The notes below the pieces were generated by a model. That model was not told where the DNA came from, did no database searches, and was given only the letters and a program-made list of their open reading frames with translations. Made by a program: the position numbers and the translations under genes. From positions 2,533,501-2,597,500 of the forward strand of contig NZ_LR734808.1 of NCBI RefSeq assembly GCF_902506655.1: a stretch of DNA of 64,000 bases, given 5' to 3'. This DNA comes from Marinoscillum sp. 108. Its GTDB lineage: Bacteria; Bacteroidota; Bacteroidia; Cytophagales; Cyclobacteriaceae. Of this stretch, positions 32,866-42,835 are shown piece after piece; positions within the stretch are counted from its first letter, which is position 1, and each line of letters begins with the position of its first letter.

Positions 32866-35371
32866 TCTCTTCACACTCTGGCTTTGTCCTATGCTCCTCC
32901 AGGGGCAAAATACCATTTCGGGCATGATCTTGAGTGAATCAGGAGAGGCCTTGCCGTTTGCTACTGTATATGTGGAGGGAAGTACCAATGGCACCACCAG
33001 CAATGCAGACGGACGCTATCAGCTTACCATTGGAGCCAGACCTGCCACCATTGTGGCACAATACATCGGCTATGCACGGCAGACACAAACGATAGACCTG
33101 CCCCCCGGGGAGCATGCCACAATCAACTTTGAACTGGCACCGGAAACACTGGTACTCAAAGAAGTGGTCATCTCAGCAAGCGAAAAAGATCCTGCACGCC
33201 AGGTGATCCGCAATGCCATCAGAAAACGCAAGTATTATGCTGATGAGGTAAGTGCATACACCTGCGAAGTGTACATCAAAGGACTGCAGCGGCTGGATAA
33301 AAAACCCAATAGCCTTTTGGGTATGACGGTCACCATCGATACGGGCATTGTCTACCTCTCTGAGTCTATCTCCAAACTCAAGTACCTGCACCCGGACAAA
33401 GTGAATGAGACCATGATCTCTTCTAAGGTGAGCGGAAACAACAACGCCTTCAGCTATAACCAGGCCTCCGAGATGAGGATCAACCTTTATGAAAACAGTT
33501 TTTTCATAGAAGGCCTGAGCGAGCGTTCCTTTATCTCACCCATTGCCAACAATGCATTTCTGTACTACGATTACCAAATGGCTGGTACCATAGTAGAAAA
33601 CGGACTTTTCATCAACAAAATCAAGATCATCCCCAAACGTAAAACAGACCCGGTGTTCAGCGGCTACCTATACATCATAGAAGACTCCTGGCGTATCCAT
33701 AGTGTGGATGTGAAGCTCACCAAAGACAATGGCATCGAGTTTTTGGATTCACTTTCTTTCAATCAGGTATTCGCTCCTGTAGATTATGATATCTGGATGC
33801 CCATTTCGCAGCGCTTTACCTTTAAGTTCAGGGCTTTTGGCTTCAAAGGCAGTGGGCATTTTACAGCCATCTACAGAAACTATCAGGTGGAACCCAACTA
33901 CTGGCAACCACGTGCTACGGACCCAAACCCGGTAACGGAAATCCCTAAAAAAGTGGCCAAAAAGTCCCCAAAAGAACCTACCAAAGAAACCCTCCTCTCC
34001 AAAGAAGATTTTTCCAACGCCGTAGTGACCGTGGTGGACGGAGCCAATGAAAAGGACTCTATTTACTGGGCAAGTGTCCGGCCCATTCCTCTGACCGAAA
34101 TAGAGGTGCGCGACTACCAAATAAAGGATTCCATCGGTGTGATCAGGAAATCCAAGCCCTACAAGGATTCCATAGATCAGGTAAGAAACAAATTCAAACC
34201 AGGCAATTTATTCTTCAATGGCTATACCCACTTCAACAGCTACAACCGAAGGTATTTTAGCTTTCCTACTCTTGTGGAGGGACTTCAGTACAATTCCGTG
34301 GAAGGACTGGTCACTAACCTGGAGTTTTCATTTCAGAAAAGAACTGAGCAGTCTTTTGACTACACCATCAAACCTGGCCTGCGATATGGGTTTTCAAATA
34401 AAAAGCTGCAGGCGAAAGTGGAAGTGACCAAAATGATCAACCTCAAAAAAAGGCTGATCCTCACCGGAGGCCTCGGGCGTTATGTCTTTCAGGTGAACGA
34501 GCAGGAGCCCATCACCCCTTTCAGCAACAGCTTCTTCACGCTGGTCAGAGGAGAAAACTACATGCGCCTGTTTCAAAAATATTTCACCTATTTTGGCTAT
34601 CAGAAAGAACTCATGAATGGAGTCCTCCTCAATGGCAAACTGAGCTATGAGCAACGCGAGACACTCGAAAACACGGCCTCCTACAACCTGTTTGACAAAA
34701 CATTCCATTCGAATACCCCTGTTAATCGGGAAATGACAGCTACGGATTTCCCAAAACACCAGACCCTCACTACCGCTTTTCGGTTGCGTATCCGGTTTGC
34801 TCAGCAATACATAGAACGCCCTGACCGTAAAATCATCCTTAGCTCTGAATACCCTGATGTATATGTTTTCTACAAAAAAGGAATCAACCTCCTCGGAGGA
34901 GACACGAACTACGACCTGGTGAAGGTAGGATCAGAATATAGTCTTCGGGTGGGCCAGGTAGGCACAAGTAAAATAAGTGCTCAGACAGGATTATTTCTCA
35001 ATACACGCCGAATGTACTTCCCTGATTTTCACCACTTCAATGGCAACCTCACCTACATCCGGCAAGCAGAAGGCGAAAATCAGTTCCAATTATTGGACTA
35101 CTATCCTTACAGTACACAGGATCGTTTTCTTCAGGCCCATTATGAGCACCATTTCAATGAATTTATCTTTAATAAAATTCCGGGGGTGCGGCGCTTAAAC
35201 CTGCAAGCGGTAGGGTCGGTAAATTACCTCACTACGCCTGTTTTAGGGCACTACTTTGAATTCGGTGCGGGAATAGAACACATCCTGAAGTTCTTTAGGG
35301 TAGATTTTTATACCAGCGTGACCAACGGGCGGCATTCCAGAGCCGGAATAAGGTTTGGGGCTGGATTCTGA
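32843..35371 (+). CDS. DUF5686 / carboxypeptidase-regulatory-like outer-membrane protein
   Basis: 842 residues. A signal peptide (about 1-21) is followed by a CarboxypepD_reg-like beta domain (about 24-105: ISGMILSESGEALPFATVYVEGSTNGTTSNADGRYQL in two pieces). Then comes the DUF5686 region with VVISASEKDPARQVIRNAIRKRKYY and YTCEVYIKG. The C-terminal half looks like a beta-barrel, with many amphipathic strands ending in RAGIRFGAGF. It overlaps the PLP gene by 23 bp. Function is unknown; such proteins are outer-membrane and Bacteroidota-specific, and resemble TonB-receptor-like plug-barrel proteins without a clear TonB box. It converges with the T9SS cargo gene, leaving 1 bp between stops. Confidence 0.8.
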   Translation: MHWKLSISLFTLWLCPMLLQGQNTISGMILSESGEALPFATVYVEGSTNGTTSNADGRYQLTIGARPATIVAQYIGYARQTQTIDLPPGEHATINFELAPETLVLKEVVISASEKDPARQVIRNAIRKRKYYADEVSAYTCEVYIKGLQRLDKKPNSLLGMTVTIDTGIVYLSESISKLKYLHPDKVNETMISSKVSGNNNAFSYNQASEMRINLYENSFFIEGLSERSFISPIANNAFLYYDYQMAGTIVENGLFINKIKIIPKRKTDPVFSGYLYIIEDSWRIHSVDVKLTKDNGIEFLDSLSFNQVFAPVDYDIWMPISQRFTFKFRAFGFKGSGHFTAIYRNYQVEPNYWQPRATDPNPVTEIPKKVAKKSPKEPTKETLLSKEDFSNAVVTVVDGANEKDSIYWASVRPIPLTEIEVRDYQIKDSIGVIRKSKPYKDSIDQVRNKFKPGNLFFNGYTHFNSYNRRYFSFPTLVEGLQYNSVEGLVTNLEFSFQKRTEQSFDYTIKPGLRYGFSNKKLQAKVEVTKMINLKKRLILTGGLGRYVFQVNEQEPITPFSNSFFTLVRGENYMRLFQKYFTYFGYQKELMNGVLLNGKLSYEQRETLENTASYNLFDKTFHSNTPVNREMTATDFPKHQTLTTAFRLRIRFAQQYIERPDRKIILSSEYPDVYVFYKKGINLLGGDTNYDLVKVGSEYSLRVGQVGTSKISAQTGLFLNTRRMYFPDFHHFNGNLTYIRQAEGENQFQLLDYYPYSTQDRFLQAHYEHHFNEFIFNKIPGVRRLNLQAVGSVNYLTTPVLGHYFEFGAGIEHILKFFRVDFYTSVTNGRHSRAGIRFGAGF

Positions 35372-35372
35372 G

Positions 35373-37934
35373 CTACTTAAGAACCTGCAGGAATCCCTTG
35401 TATTGAGTCCGATCATATTTGATCACATAATAGTACACGCCTGACGGTACATTCTTGCCATCCCATACAAAATCCCTTTGCTCGCTACGAAAAACGCTGG
35501 TGCCACTCCGGTCGTGAATGCTGATGTACTGAAAAGCATCATCACAGTTATCGGGGGGCAGATTTTGCCGTGGCTGCGTCAGGTTGGTCAGCGTATAGGT
35601 ATCATTGTGCCCGTCTCCATTGGGGGTAAAAACATTAGGAGGTTCAAACCCCAAAAACAACTCCTGGGTCTCCCTAACCTCAAAAGTGATACTCATGGTG
35701 TACTGCTTCTGTACAGGGCAAGCATCATCGTAGGCCAGAAAGGAGATTTCGAAGAAGCCAGACTCCTCACCCAAATCTAACAGGGAGCACTCGGGTGTCC
35801 AGTAAAGAGTAGAAGTAACCTCCCCAAGACCGGTCTTGCGCTCAAAGAAAAGGGACTCTGATCTGGGCAGTCTGGAGGGATTCAAAAACTCAATGGTCAC
35901 TGAATCTCCGGCATCAAAATCGAATGCAGAAATATCCATTTCAAAAGGCACATTGATCTTCAAGACGGTATCTGCATACTCCCGCATCTCAGGGCGGTTG
36001 TTTTCAGGAATGTCCAGGTTCACTGTAAACACCACAGTGTCCTGATTTACCTCGTCGCATCGATCCTCATCCTCCGCTATAAATAAAAACTCGTAAGTTC
36101 GTTTCTCCGCCAGGTCCAGCAGGCTGCAGTCCACCTTCCACTGAAAAAGCGAATTGACACTACCCACGCCACTCGCTTCCGCGAAACTCACTCCTATCCC
36201 CGACCCCTGAAATCCCAGGGGTTGCAAACTCAGATTGACAGTGTCCTGATCCAAATCCGTTGCGAGCACATCAAAACTAATCACATCACCATCCCTGGCA
36301 GTAATCACATGATCAGACCCCAAGGTAACCTCAGGACTGGTATTCGGAGGCAAAATCACCCCCATACTCAGCCATACCACATTGGGGTTTTCCACCTCAC
36401 ATATATCAAAATCCTCAGGAAGGAGCGCCAACTGAAAGTTCTTCAAGCTGGAGAAGTCATATATCTGGCAATTGGTGTCCCAGGTAAGGGTGCCCTCCAT
36501 CAGCCCATTTTCAGACTTGGTCACTTCTATAAATAACCCCATTTCGGCCGGGTCTTCTATCCCTGGCACATACATAATCATTTCCAGGCTGTCATTATTA
36601 GCATCAGTCGCGGTAAAACCGAGTGTGAGCACCTCATTTTCATTGATCGTATAGCCTGGGCCAAAGGAGGTGAAATCCGGAAACTGGTTGGGAGGGGGCT
36701 CTACATTAATGGTGAGCCTTGCCGTATCCATTTGCGGGAGTGGGCAGGCATCATCGCTGGCGATCAGATCAATAATAAAAGGACCATCTCTTATGGGCGG
36801 ACAGCCGGGTGCACACACCTGCACGACCAAGGTATCCTGACCTGGATTTATAAAGGACTGAGTGATACTAAATAGATCATCCAGCTCTTCATCAAAATTA
36901 ACCGGAACAGCCCTTAGCGTGATTTGCTCTCCTGCAGATATATTGGTAATGATAAAGTCAAAACATTTGTCGTCCTCCAGCGCATAAGTAAGCACGTCCA
37001 CCTCCGGATCGAAGCTATCGTTGCCTGGAATTTGGATACCCACTTCCGGCGGATCTGGAGGATCACAACCTTCTTCTCTCACCAGCATTTGAAAATCCCG
37101 CTGCACCTCCCCTATTTTCACCTGATCCCGCCACTCTTCCACCAAAACAGAAAACACATACAGCCCTTTGGTTTTAGGATTAACTGTCAGCAAGCCTTTA
37201 CTCGTAATGCGCAGTGGTGGGCTGCCTGGCACAGTATTTTCAAGAGAAAATCCCTCAGCCCAGTAAACGGGAATATGCGGTTTTGACTGAGGGATCGGCA
37301 AAGCGTCAGCAGAAGAACTATTGAGAGGTGTCACCAGGCGATAAACCAGCGAATCACCATCAGGATCGGTGCCTGTGAAATTGGTATAATACAACTGATT
37401 AATGCAGGCATAATCACTCAACGGCTTCAACAAGACCGGAGAAGAATTGATAAAAGGCTTACCATTTTTCCAGAGTGGGGGTATCTCTACCACATATTTC
37501 ATTCCGGTCTGCCCAGGGTTCTCCACATTCACAATGTCCAGGTTTCGACAACAGCGCTCCCATTCCACATAATACCCTTTAGTGTCGGCATACCCCGAGG
37601 GCTCCAGCTCCACCACACTGGTATATACCACTCTGGAGGTCTGCAATTCTTCTATAGAGCACTCCGGGTTGGTATAAAACACCTCACTCACCGAAGAGAG
37701 AGGAAGCAAGTGAGTGGAAACGAGTCGGTTATCCTTGTTAGAATAGATATACACCGTCACGGAGGGGTCTGGTTCGGTATTCTGCTGCTGGGCTTCGTCG
37801 CGGTATTGTATGAGGTTGATCCTATAGACGCCAGGCTCAATGGTAATGAACTCAATCTCCCCCCCTACGATATGGAAAGCCTCCAGACCGAAAAAGAACA
37901 TCAACGCACAGATGAAAAGAGAAAACTTTTTCAT
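35373..37934 (-). CDS. Secreted adhesin-like protein with T9SS type B (gliding motility-associated) C-terminal domain
   Basis: 853 residues from ATG 37934, chosen because MKKFSLFICALMFFFGLEAF is a signal peptide; the open frame extends 31 codons further. The mature N-terminus HIVGGEIEF resembles large Bacteroidota gliding-motility-associated surface proteins. The middle contains repeated Ig/cadherin-like segments with xxDxDxDxVxL patterns (ATDANNDSLEM, ATDLDQDTVNL, AFDFDAGDSVT). The C-terminus PPNVFTPNGDGHNDTYTL...VFRSEQRDFVWDGKNVPSGVYYYVIKY is a textbook type B sorting domain for T9SS export and surface attachment. The T9SS machinery itself is not in the window. Confidence 0.88.
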   Translation of the reverse strand: MKKFSLFICALMFFFGLEAFHIVGGEIEFITIEPGVYRINLIQYRDEAQQQNTEPDPSVTVYIYSNKDNRLVSTHLLPLSSVSEVFYTNPECSIEELQTSRVVYTSVVELEPSGYADTKGYYVEWERCCRNLDIVNVENPGQTGMKYVVEIPPLWKNGKPFINSSPVLLKPLSDYACINQLYYTNFTGTDPDGDSLVYRLVTPLNSSSADALPIPQSKPHIPVYWAEGFSLENTVPGSPPLRITSKGLLTVNPKTKGLYVFSVLVEEWRDQVKIGEVQRDFQMLVREEGCDPPDPPEVGIQIPGNDSFDPEVDVLTYALEDDKCFDFIITNISAGEQITLRAVPVNFDEELDDLFSITQSFINPGQDTLVVQVCAPGCPPIRDGPFIIDLIASDDACPLPQMDTARLTINVEPPPNQFPDFTSFGPGYTINENEVLTLGFTATDANNDSLEMIMYVPGIEDPAEMGLFIEVTKSENGLMEGTLTWDTNCQIYDFSSLKNFQLALLPEDFDICEVENPNVVWLSMGVILPPNTSPEVTLGSDHVITARDGDVISFDVLATDLDQDTVNLSLQPLGFQGSGIGVSFAEASGVGSVNSLFQWKVDCSLLDLAEKRTYEFLFIAEDEDRCDEVNQDTVVFTVNLDIPENNRPEMREYADTVLKINVPFEMDISAFDFDAGDSVTIEFLNPSRLPRSESLFFERKTGLGEVTSTLYWTPECSLLDLGEESGFFEISFLAYDDACPVQKQYTMSITFEVRETQELFLGFEPPNVFTPNGDGHNDTYTLTNLTQPRQNLPPDNCDDAFQYISIHDRSGTSVFRSEQRDFVWDGKNVPSGVYYYVIKYDRTQYKGFLQVLK

Positions 37935-38017
37935 ACCAAGTCTTAATCCCATAGAACATTGTTTTTGCCCCATACCCCAATAGAACGCCTCAGAAACTCT
38001 TAGTAGCTTTGCGCCCA

Positions 38018-39412
38018 ATGAAGGCAAGTAAAGTTATCGAAAAGCTGGAGATTACCGGTGTATCATCTGACGGAAAGAGTGTGGGACGTCATGAGAACAG
38101 AGTCATTTTTGTAGCCAATGGTGCGCCAGGTGACATAGTGGATGTGCGAATCGTTGGAAAACAAAAGAAATTTCTTCTGGGCGAGATCATCCACTTTCAT
38201 GAAAAGTCCGCAGACCGAACAGACCCCTTCTGTGAGCACTTTGGCACCTGTGGCGGCTGTAAATGGCAGCATATACAGTATAATGCCCAGTTGAAGCACA
38301 AACAAGACCATGTAGCGCACAACCTGGCCAAAATTGGCAAGACGGCTCTCCCTGAGCTACTCCCTATCAAAGGATCTGCCAACACCACGTATTATAGAAA
38401 TAAGCTGGAGTACACCTTCTCCAACATGCGATGGCTCACACGTGAGGAGATAGAAGACAATGACGAGCTTAGCCGCAATGCACTCGGCTTTCATATTCCC
38501 AGAAGGTTTGACAAAATACTCGACATCAACCACTGCTGGCTGCAGGGTGATCCGTCCAACCAGATTCGACTTGCCGTAAAGGCGTACGCAGAGAAAAACG
38601 AACTCACGTTTTTCGATCTGAAAAAACAAGAGGGACTACTGCGAAACCTGATCATCCGTACTTCCACCACCGGCGACCTGATGGTGATTCTGCAAGTGTT
38701 TTATGAGGATCAGTCCGCCATAACGGCACTTCTAAATCACTTGAAAGATAGCTTTCCGGAAATCACCTCCTTGCTTTACATCATCAACCCCAAACAAAAC
38801 GAAACGTTCTACGACCTGCCTGTTCATACATTTCATGGAGAAGGTTTCATACATGAGGAGATGGAAGGGCTCAGGTTTCGTATCGGGCCCAAATCATTCT
38901 ATCAGACCAATAGCATTCAGGCCTATGAACTATACAAAGTAGCCAGAGAATTTGCAGGTCTGACAGGCGATGAGGTAGTCTACGACCTCTACACCGGCAC
39001 AGGCACCATTGCCAACTTTGTAGCGAAGAAAGCTCAAAAGGTCATCGGGGTGGAATCTGTGGAGGAGGCCATTGTTGACGCACGTATCAACTCTGAGCTG
39101 AATCAGATCACCAACACTACCTTCCTGGCAGGAGACATGAAAGATATGATCAATGCCGACTTTGTGAAGAAGCACGGACACCCGGATGTGATCATCACTG
39201 ACCCGCCAAGGGCTGGTATGCATCAAAAGGTGGTGGAGATGATCAACGAGATAAAACCGAAAAAACTGGTGTATGTAAGCTGCAATCCTGCCACACAGGC
39301 GCGAGACCTGGAGCTACTCTCTCCCGTTTTTGAAGTGGTGGCAGTGCAGCCTGTGGATATGTTTCCTCAAACCCATCATGTGGAGAATGTGATGCTATTA
39401 AAAGCAAAATAA
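38018..39412 (+). CDS. rlmD: 23S rRNA (uracil-5-)-methyltransferase, RlmD/RumA type
   Basis: About 464 residues from ATG 38018; a TTG nine bases upstream is less likely. An N-terminal TRAM domain (GVSSDGKSVGRHENRVIFVANGAPGDIVDVRI in two parts) is followed by the iron-sulfur cysteines CEHFGTCGGCKWQH (about 72-82) and a fourth Cys near 172 (NHCWLQG). The SAM-binding region is VYDLYTGTGTIANF, with the ITDPPRAGMH motif and the catalytic Cys in VSCNPATQARDL. It methylates a specific uridine of 23S rRNA; whether U1939 or U747 is not decidable here. It lies 1 bp before a small conserved gene. Confidence 0.9.
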   Translation: MKASKVIEKLEITGVSSDGKSVGRHENRVIFVANGAPGDIVDVRIVGKQKKFLLGEIIHFHEKSADRTDPFCEHFGTCGGCKWQHIQYNAQLKHKQDHVAHNLAKIGKTALPELLPIKGSANTTYYRNKLEYTFSNMRWLTREEIEDNDELSRNALGFHIPRRFDKILDINHCWLQGDPSNQIRLAVKAYAEKNELTFFDLKKQEGLLRNLIIRTSTTGDLMVILQVFYEDQSAITALLNHLKDSFPEITSLLYIINPKQNETFYDLPVHTFHGEGFIHEEMEGLRFRIGPKSFYQTNSIQAYELYKVAREFAGLTGDEVVYDLYTGTGTIANFVAKKAQKVIGVESVEEAIVDARINSELNQITNTTFLAGDMKDMINADFVKKHGHPDVIITDPPRAGMHQKVVEMINEIKPKKLVYVSCNPATQARDLELLSPVFEVVAVQPVDMFPQTHHVENVMLLKAK

Positions 39413-39413
39413 A

Positions 39414-39776
39414 ATGCAAAACGATCCTACTTTAGACCCGAAATACCTCGGCAAAATCTCTTCTGATTTTGTGAAAGTCTCCGAGTACCTCAAAGAGGCA
39501 TCCTACCTCATCAGGAAGAAGGGTTTTTCTGAATACCCGGTATTCCCGGTATCCAAAGAAGATGTCCCCATTGGTCAGTTGCTCTACGAAAAAGGCAAAC
39601 TGGAAAATGAATGGAATTACTACGCCTCTTTCATGGAGGAGTTTGCCCAGCGGCAACTCATTGCTGAGGAAGCAAAATTCAAAGAAGCATACAAAGACCC
39701 CGATGAGTACTGTTGTCTGTTCATCGTAGACAGAGAATTCACCAACTTCTTATTCATACCGTTTCCCGAAGATTGA
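39414..39776 (+). CDS. Conserved hypothetical protein, coupled to rlmD
   Basis: The protein is 120 residues, acidic, with no signal peptide or membrane helix. It has a helical N-terminal half (YLGKISSDFVKVSEYLKEASYLIRKKG) and the block EYPVFPVSKEDVPIGQLLYEKGKLENEWNYYASFMEEF. It ends in a strand-like IVDREFTNFLFIPFPED. The start is 1 bp after the rlmD stop, so it is co-translated. I do not recognise a characterised family. The pattern looks like a small Bacteroidota cytoplasmic protein, and co-occurrence with rlmD is the only clue. Confidence 0.7.
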   Translation: MQNDPTLDPKYLGKISSDFVKVSEYLKEASYLIRKKGFSEYPVFPVSKEDVPIGQLLYEKGKLENEWNYYASFMEEFAQRQLIAEEAKFKEAYKDPDEYCCLFIVDREFTNFLFIPFPED

Positions 39777-39819
39777 CATTTTTTATAACAAAATCACCGA
39801 ATAAAACATTACTACCTGT

Positions 39820-40650
39820 ATGGAAGAACAAGTAAATCAAATCACAGACCTATCAGCCATCGCCATGGAGTATGCATGGGAATATGGTCCCAAAGTGGTC
39901 CTGGCCATCATCACGCTTATCATTGGTCTCTGGATCATAAGTGTGCTCACACGCGGATTTGGCCGTGTCATGGAGAAAAGAAATTTTGACCGGTCCCTAA
40001 CACCATTCCTGAAAACACTCCTTAGCGCATTGCTAAAAGTGATGCTCTTTATCTCTGTCATTGGGATGGTAGGTATTGAAGTCACGAGTTTTATCGCCAT
40101 ACTAGGTGCCGCTGGTCTGGCTGTAGGTTTGGCCTTGCAGGGCACATTGCAAAATTTTGCCGGTGGGGTGATCATCCTCCTCCTCAGACCTTTCAAGGTT
40201 GGTGACGTCATTGATGCCAAAGGCTACACGGGTACCGTGAAAGAAATCCATATTTTCTATACCATCATCAACACCTTCGATAAGAAAGTGGTCTATATCC
40301 CCAATGGCACACTTGCCAACTCGGACATGACCAATCTCTCACAGGAAGAAGATCGGCGAAATGAATGGAAGTTTGGGATTGCCTACGGAGATGATGTAGA
40401 CAAAGCCAAAACGCTCCTGAGAAAATTTATTGATGAAGATGAGCGCATCCTCAAAGAGCCCGAACCTTTTATTGCGGTGCATTCTCTGGGCGATAGCTCT
40501 GTAAATCTTGTGGTACGTACCTGGTCTAAGGCGGGAGACCTCTGGCCGGTATATTTCGATATGAACGAAAAAGTATACAAGGAATTTGCGAAAGAAGGCC
40601 TCAACATCCCTTTTCCACAACTGGATGTACACATGCACAATCAGAAATAA
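39820..40650 (+). CDS. mscS: Small-conductance mechanosensitive channel MscS
   Basis: 276 residues with three N-terminal membrane helices (about 20-42, 65-85, 88-110). The pore-lining TM3 is rich in Gly and Ala (AAGLAVGLALQGTLQNFAGGVIILLLRPF). It is followed by the beta domain KVGDVIDAKGYTGTVKEIHIFYT and VVYIPNGTLANSDMTNLS, and an alpha/beta C-terminal domain. These match E. coli MscS in length and layout. It releases osmolytes on hypo-osmotic shock. It stands 43 bp after the small rlmD-linked gene and is followed by a strong terminator, so it could be the last gene of that transcript. Confidence 0.93.
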   Translation: MEEQVNQITDLSAIAMEYAWEYGPKVVLAIITLIIGLWIISVLTRGFGRVMEKRNFDRSLTPFLKTLLSALLKVMLFISVIGMVGIEVTSFIAILGAAGLAVGLALQGTLQNFAGGVIILLLRPFKVGDVIDAKGYTGTVKEIHIFYTIINTFDKKVVYIPNGTLANSDMTNLSQEEDRRNEWKFGIAYGDDVDKAKTLLRKFIDEDERILKEPEPFIAVHSLGDSSVNLVVRTWSKAGDLWPVYFDMNEKVYKEFAKEGLNIPFPQLDVHMHNQK

Positions 40651-40669
40651 GAAATAAAAGAATCATGCA

Positions 40670-40701
40670 CGCTCCTCAAAGTTTTGAGGAGCGTTTTTTT
40701 T
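40670..40701 (+). terminator. Rho-independent terminator after mscS
   Basis: A 10-bp perfect stem CGCTCCTCAA/TTGAGGAGCG with an AGTT loop is followed by a run of eight T on the plus strand, 19 bp after the mscS stop. Confidence 0.92.
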
Positions 40702-40775
40702 CCTCTCAGAAGTAAGATAAGGGTCTGGAGAACGAAAATTGATATATTTTCGAAATCTCAAAAATCAAATACCCC

Positions 40776-41492
40776 ATGCGAATACTTCTTGTGTTAAGCT
40801 TTCTAATCACCTCCTCACTTTATACTCAGGCGCAAACCGACTACCTGATCACATCATCAAAGGACACTCTCCGAGGCAAAGTATCCCTATTGCTACAGGA
40901 AAAGCTGACAGAAAAAGTCACCGTAACCACTGAGAACGAAACAAGAACATTCCATTCAGGCCAGATCATCGCGGTGCGTATCAATGAAGACCTATACAAA
41001 AGCATAAAACATGGCGACAAGTACCGGATGATGAAAGAAATCACACCGGGATACCTGGGTTTGTATTCATTCCGATTTGAGGACAATTATGATTTTGATC
41101 CCAAATTTTTATATAAAGTCACAGGCGAAGGTCAGGAAATACCCACCTTCGGGTTTCGATCAGTGGCTGCCGACTTCCTGAGCGAGTGCCCGTCTATCGT
41201 ACAAGCCATCAAAAACAAAGCATATAAAATCTCGGATCTTTCGTCGCTGGTAAATGACTACAATACCCAATGCCTCAATACTGAAGCCAAGTCCAATGTG
41301 ACTGAAGGAGTCAAAGAAATAAGTGGTCTTCTGGATCAGGTCACCGAACTACAGCAACTACTCAGGGATATCCAAAGCAAAAAAGATGCAGGTGAAAAGA
41401 TCCCTCAGTATATGATCAATGCCCTGGAAGTACACGCCTGGGGCAACCTCAATGGAGATCTTCGGGTGCTATTGCAACAACTGACTCAATAA
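40776..41492 (+). CDS. Secreted protein of unknown function
   Basis: 238 residues with a signal peptide (about 1-19, LYTQAQ). After it comes DYLITSSKDTLRGKVSLLLQEKLTEKVTVTTENETRTF, a pattern common to exported Bacteroidota proteins that begin with xDxITxxxGDTLxGK. The second half is helical (SSLVNDYNTQC..., LLDQVTELQQLLRDIQ). I do not recognise a function. It probably acts in the periplasm. It is convergent with the amidohydrolase gene and has no terminator in the 3-bp gap, so the two transcripts likely overlap. Confidence 0.65.
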   Translation: MRILLVLSFLITSSLYTQAQTDYLITSSKDTLRGKVSLLLQEKLTEKVTVTTENETRTFHSGQIIAVRINEDLYKSIKHGDKYRMMKEITPGYLGLYSFRFEDNYDFDPKFLYKVTGEGQEIPTFGFRSVAADFLSECPSIVQAIKNKAYKISDLSSLVNDYNTQCLNTEAKSNVTEGVKEISGLLDQVTELQQLLRDIQSKKDAGEKIPQYMINALEVHAWGNLNGDLRVLLQQLTQ

Positions 41493-41495
41493 TAT

Positions 41496-42770
41496 TCAGT
41501 CTTTATAAACCACACCTTCTTTCATCACAAAGTTGACCTTACCCATGTTATCAATATCATCAAGAGGGTTGCCATCCACAGCTACAATGTCTGCATAAAG
41601 ACCGACACGAATACTCCCCAACTGGTCTGAAACGCCCAAAATAGAGGCATTCACCGAAGTAGCACATTTAATCGCCTCCATGGCAGGCATCCCTCCTTCC
41701 ACCATGTAGATAAATTCTTTATAGTTTTCCCCATGCGGGAAAACCCCGGCATCCGTACCGAAGCCTATGGGCACACCCATTTTATAGGCTCGGGTAAATG
41801 TTTCGCTGATCTGTGGGCCAATGACAGCAGCCTTTTTTGCCACCATGTCGGGGTAATAACCTGCCACCCGGGAGAGCTCAGCCACAGACATCCCAGCAGT
41901 AATGGTAGGGATATAATAGGCATTTTTTTCCCTCATGAGCTTCATGGTCACTTCAGACATATAAGTTCCATGCTCTATCGTTTTCACTCCCGCCCTGACA
42001 GCTCGCTGCATGCCCTCGTCACCATGGGCATGAGCCGCCACCTGGAAACCCAGATCATTAGCAGTCTTCACGATCACTTCTATTTCACCTTCACTAAAAT
42101 GCGGGCCACTTCCATCTTTGGCTACCGAAAGCACCCCCCCTGTCGCCGTAATTTTAATCAGGTCGGCACCATCCTTATACCTCTGACGCACCGCTTTCAT
42201 GGCATCAGCAGCACCATTCACCACGCCTTCTCGCGGACCGGGATCACCCATCAAGTCATTTCTGTATCCATTGGTAGGGTCTGCATGCCCTCCGGTAATA
42301 GCCAGGGACTTCCCTGCAGTAAAAATCCTGGGCCCCACTATCACTCCTTTATTAATCGCATTTCGCAAAGAAATATTCACACCCGTTCCTCCTAAATCTC
42401 TCACCGTGGTGAATCCGGCCATTAAGGTCACCTCGGCAAAGGCCGCTGCCTCAAAAGCTACATCCGCTTCATTCATCGTAAATTTTTTGAGGTATCCATC
42501 AGTACTGGTCTCATGCTCCAAATGCACATGCATATCTATGAGCCCCGGCATCACGGTCATGTTTTTCAAATCAATCACCACATCACCAGCCTCAGGAGCC
42601 TGATACCCATTCACTACTGCGACGATCTTTTTATCCTCTACAATGATCGTCTTCTGCGTCTGTATCTTGTCTCCCACACCATCAATTAATCTCCCCGCAT
42701 AAATGAGCTTTTGCTGTGCCGAAACTACCCCACAGAAGGTGATGAGAATAAATGCAAATAGACTTTTCAT
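41496..42770 (-). CDS. Secreted metal-dependent amidohydrolase (prolidase-like)
   Basis: 424 residues with a signal peptide (about 1-19). It has the complete binuclear metal site of the amidohydrolase superfamily: His-x-His in GLIDMHVHLEHE, a candidate carboxylated Lys in ADLIKITATGG, His in VAAHAHGDEG, His in TIEHGTYM and Asp in GFGTDAGVFPHG. This set is characteristic of the Xaa-Pro dipeptidase / imidazolonepropionase-like group, which hydrolyses dipeptides or related amides. Export to the periplasm fits a peptide-scavenging role. It diverges from the 5-oxoprolinase operon across 65 bp, which also handles an amino-acid-derived amide. Confidence 0.85.
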   Translation of the reverse strand: MKSLFAFILITFCGVVSAQQKLIYAGRLIDGVGDKIQTQKTIIVEDKKIVAVVNGYQAPEAGDVVIDLKNMTVMPGLIDMHVHLEHETSTDGYLKKFTMNEADVAFEAAAFAEVTLMAGFTTVRDLGGTGVNISLRNAINKGVIVGPRIFTAGKSLAITGGHADPTNGYRNDLMGDPGPREGVVNGAADAMKAVRQRYKDGADLIKITATGGVLSVAKDGSGPHFSEGEIEVIVKTANDLGFQVAAHAHGDEGMQRAVRAGVKTIEHGTYMSEVTMKLMREKNAYYIPTITAGMSVAELSRVAGYYPDMVAKKAAVIGPQISETFTRAYKMGVPIGFGTDAGVFPHGENYKEFIYMVEGGMPAMEAIKCATSVNASILGVSDQLGSIRVGLYADIVAVDGNPLDDIDNMGKVNFVMKEGVVYKD

Positions 42771-42835
42771 TGTTGATGTTTGTTTTTCTCTTTAAAATAC
42801 AACTAATTTCTGATACAGATTCATAACTAGAGACA

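Noticed and set aside
37935..38027. N-terminal extension of the T9SS cargo protein
   Set aside because: The internal ATG 37934 gives a proper signal peptide, while the extension has no family support and overlaps the rlmD start region.
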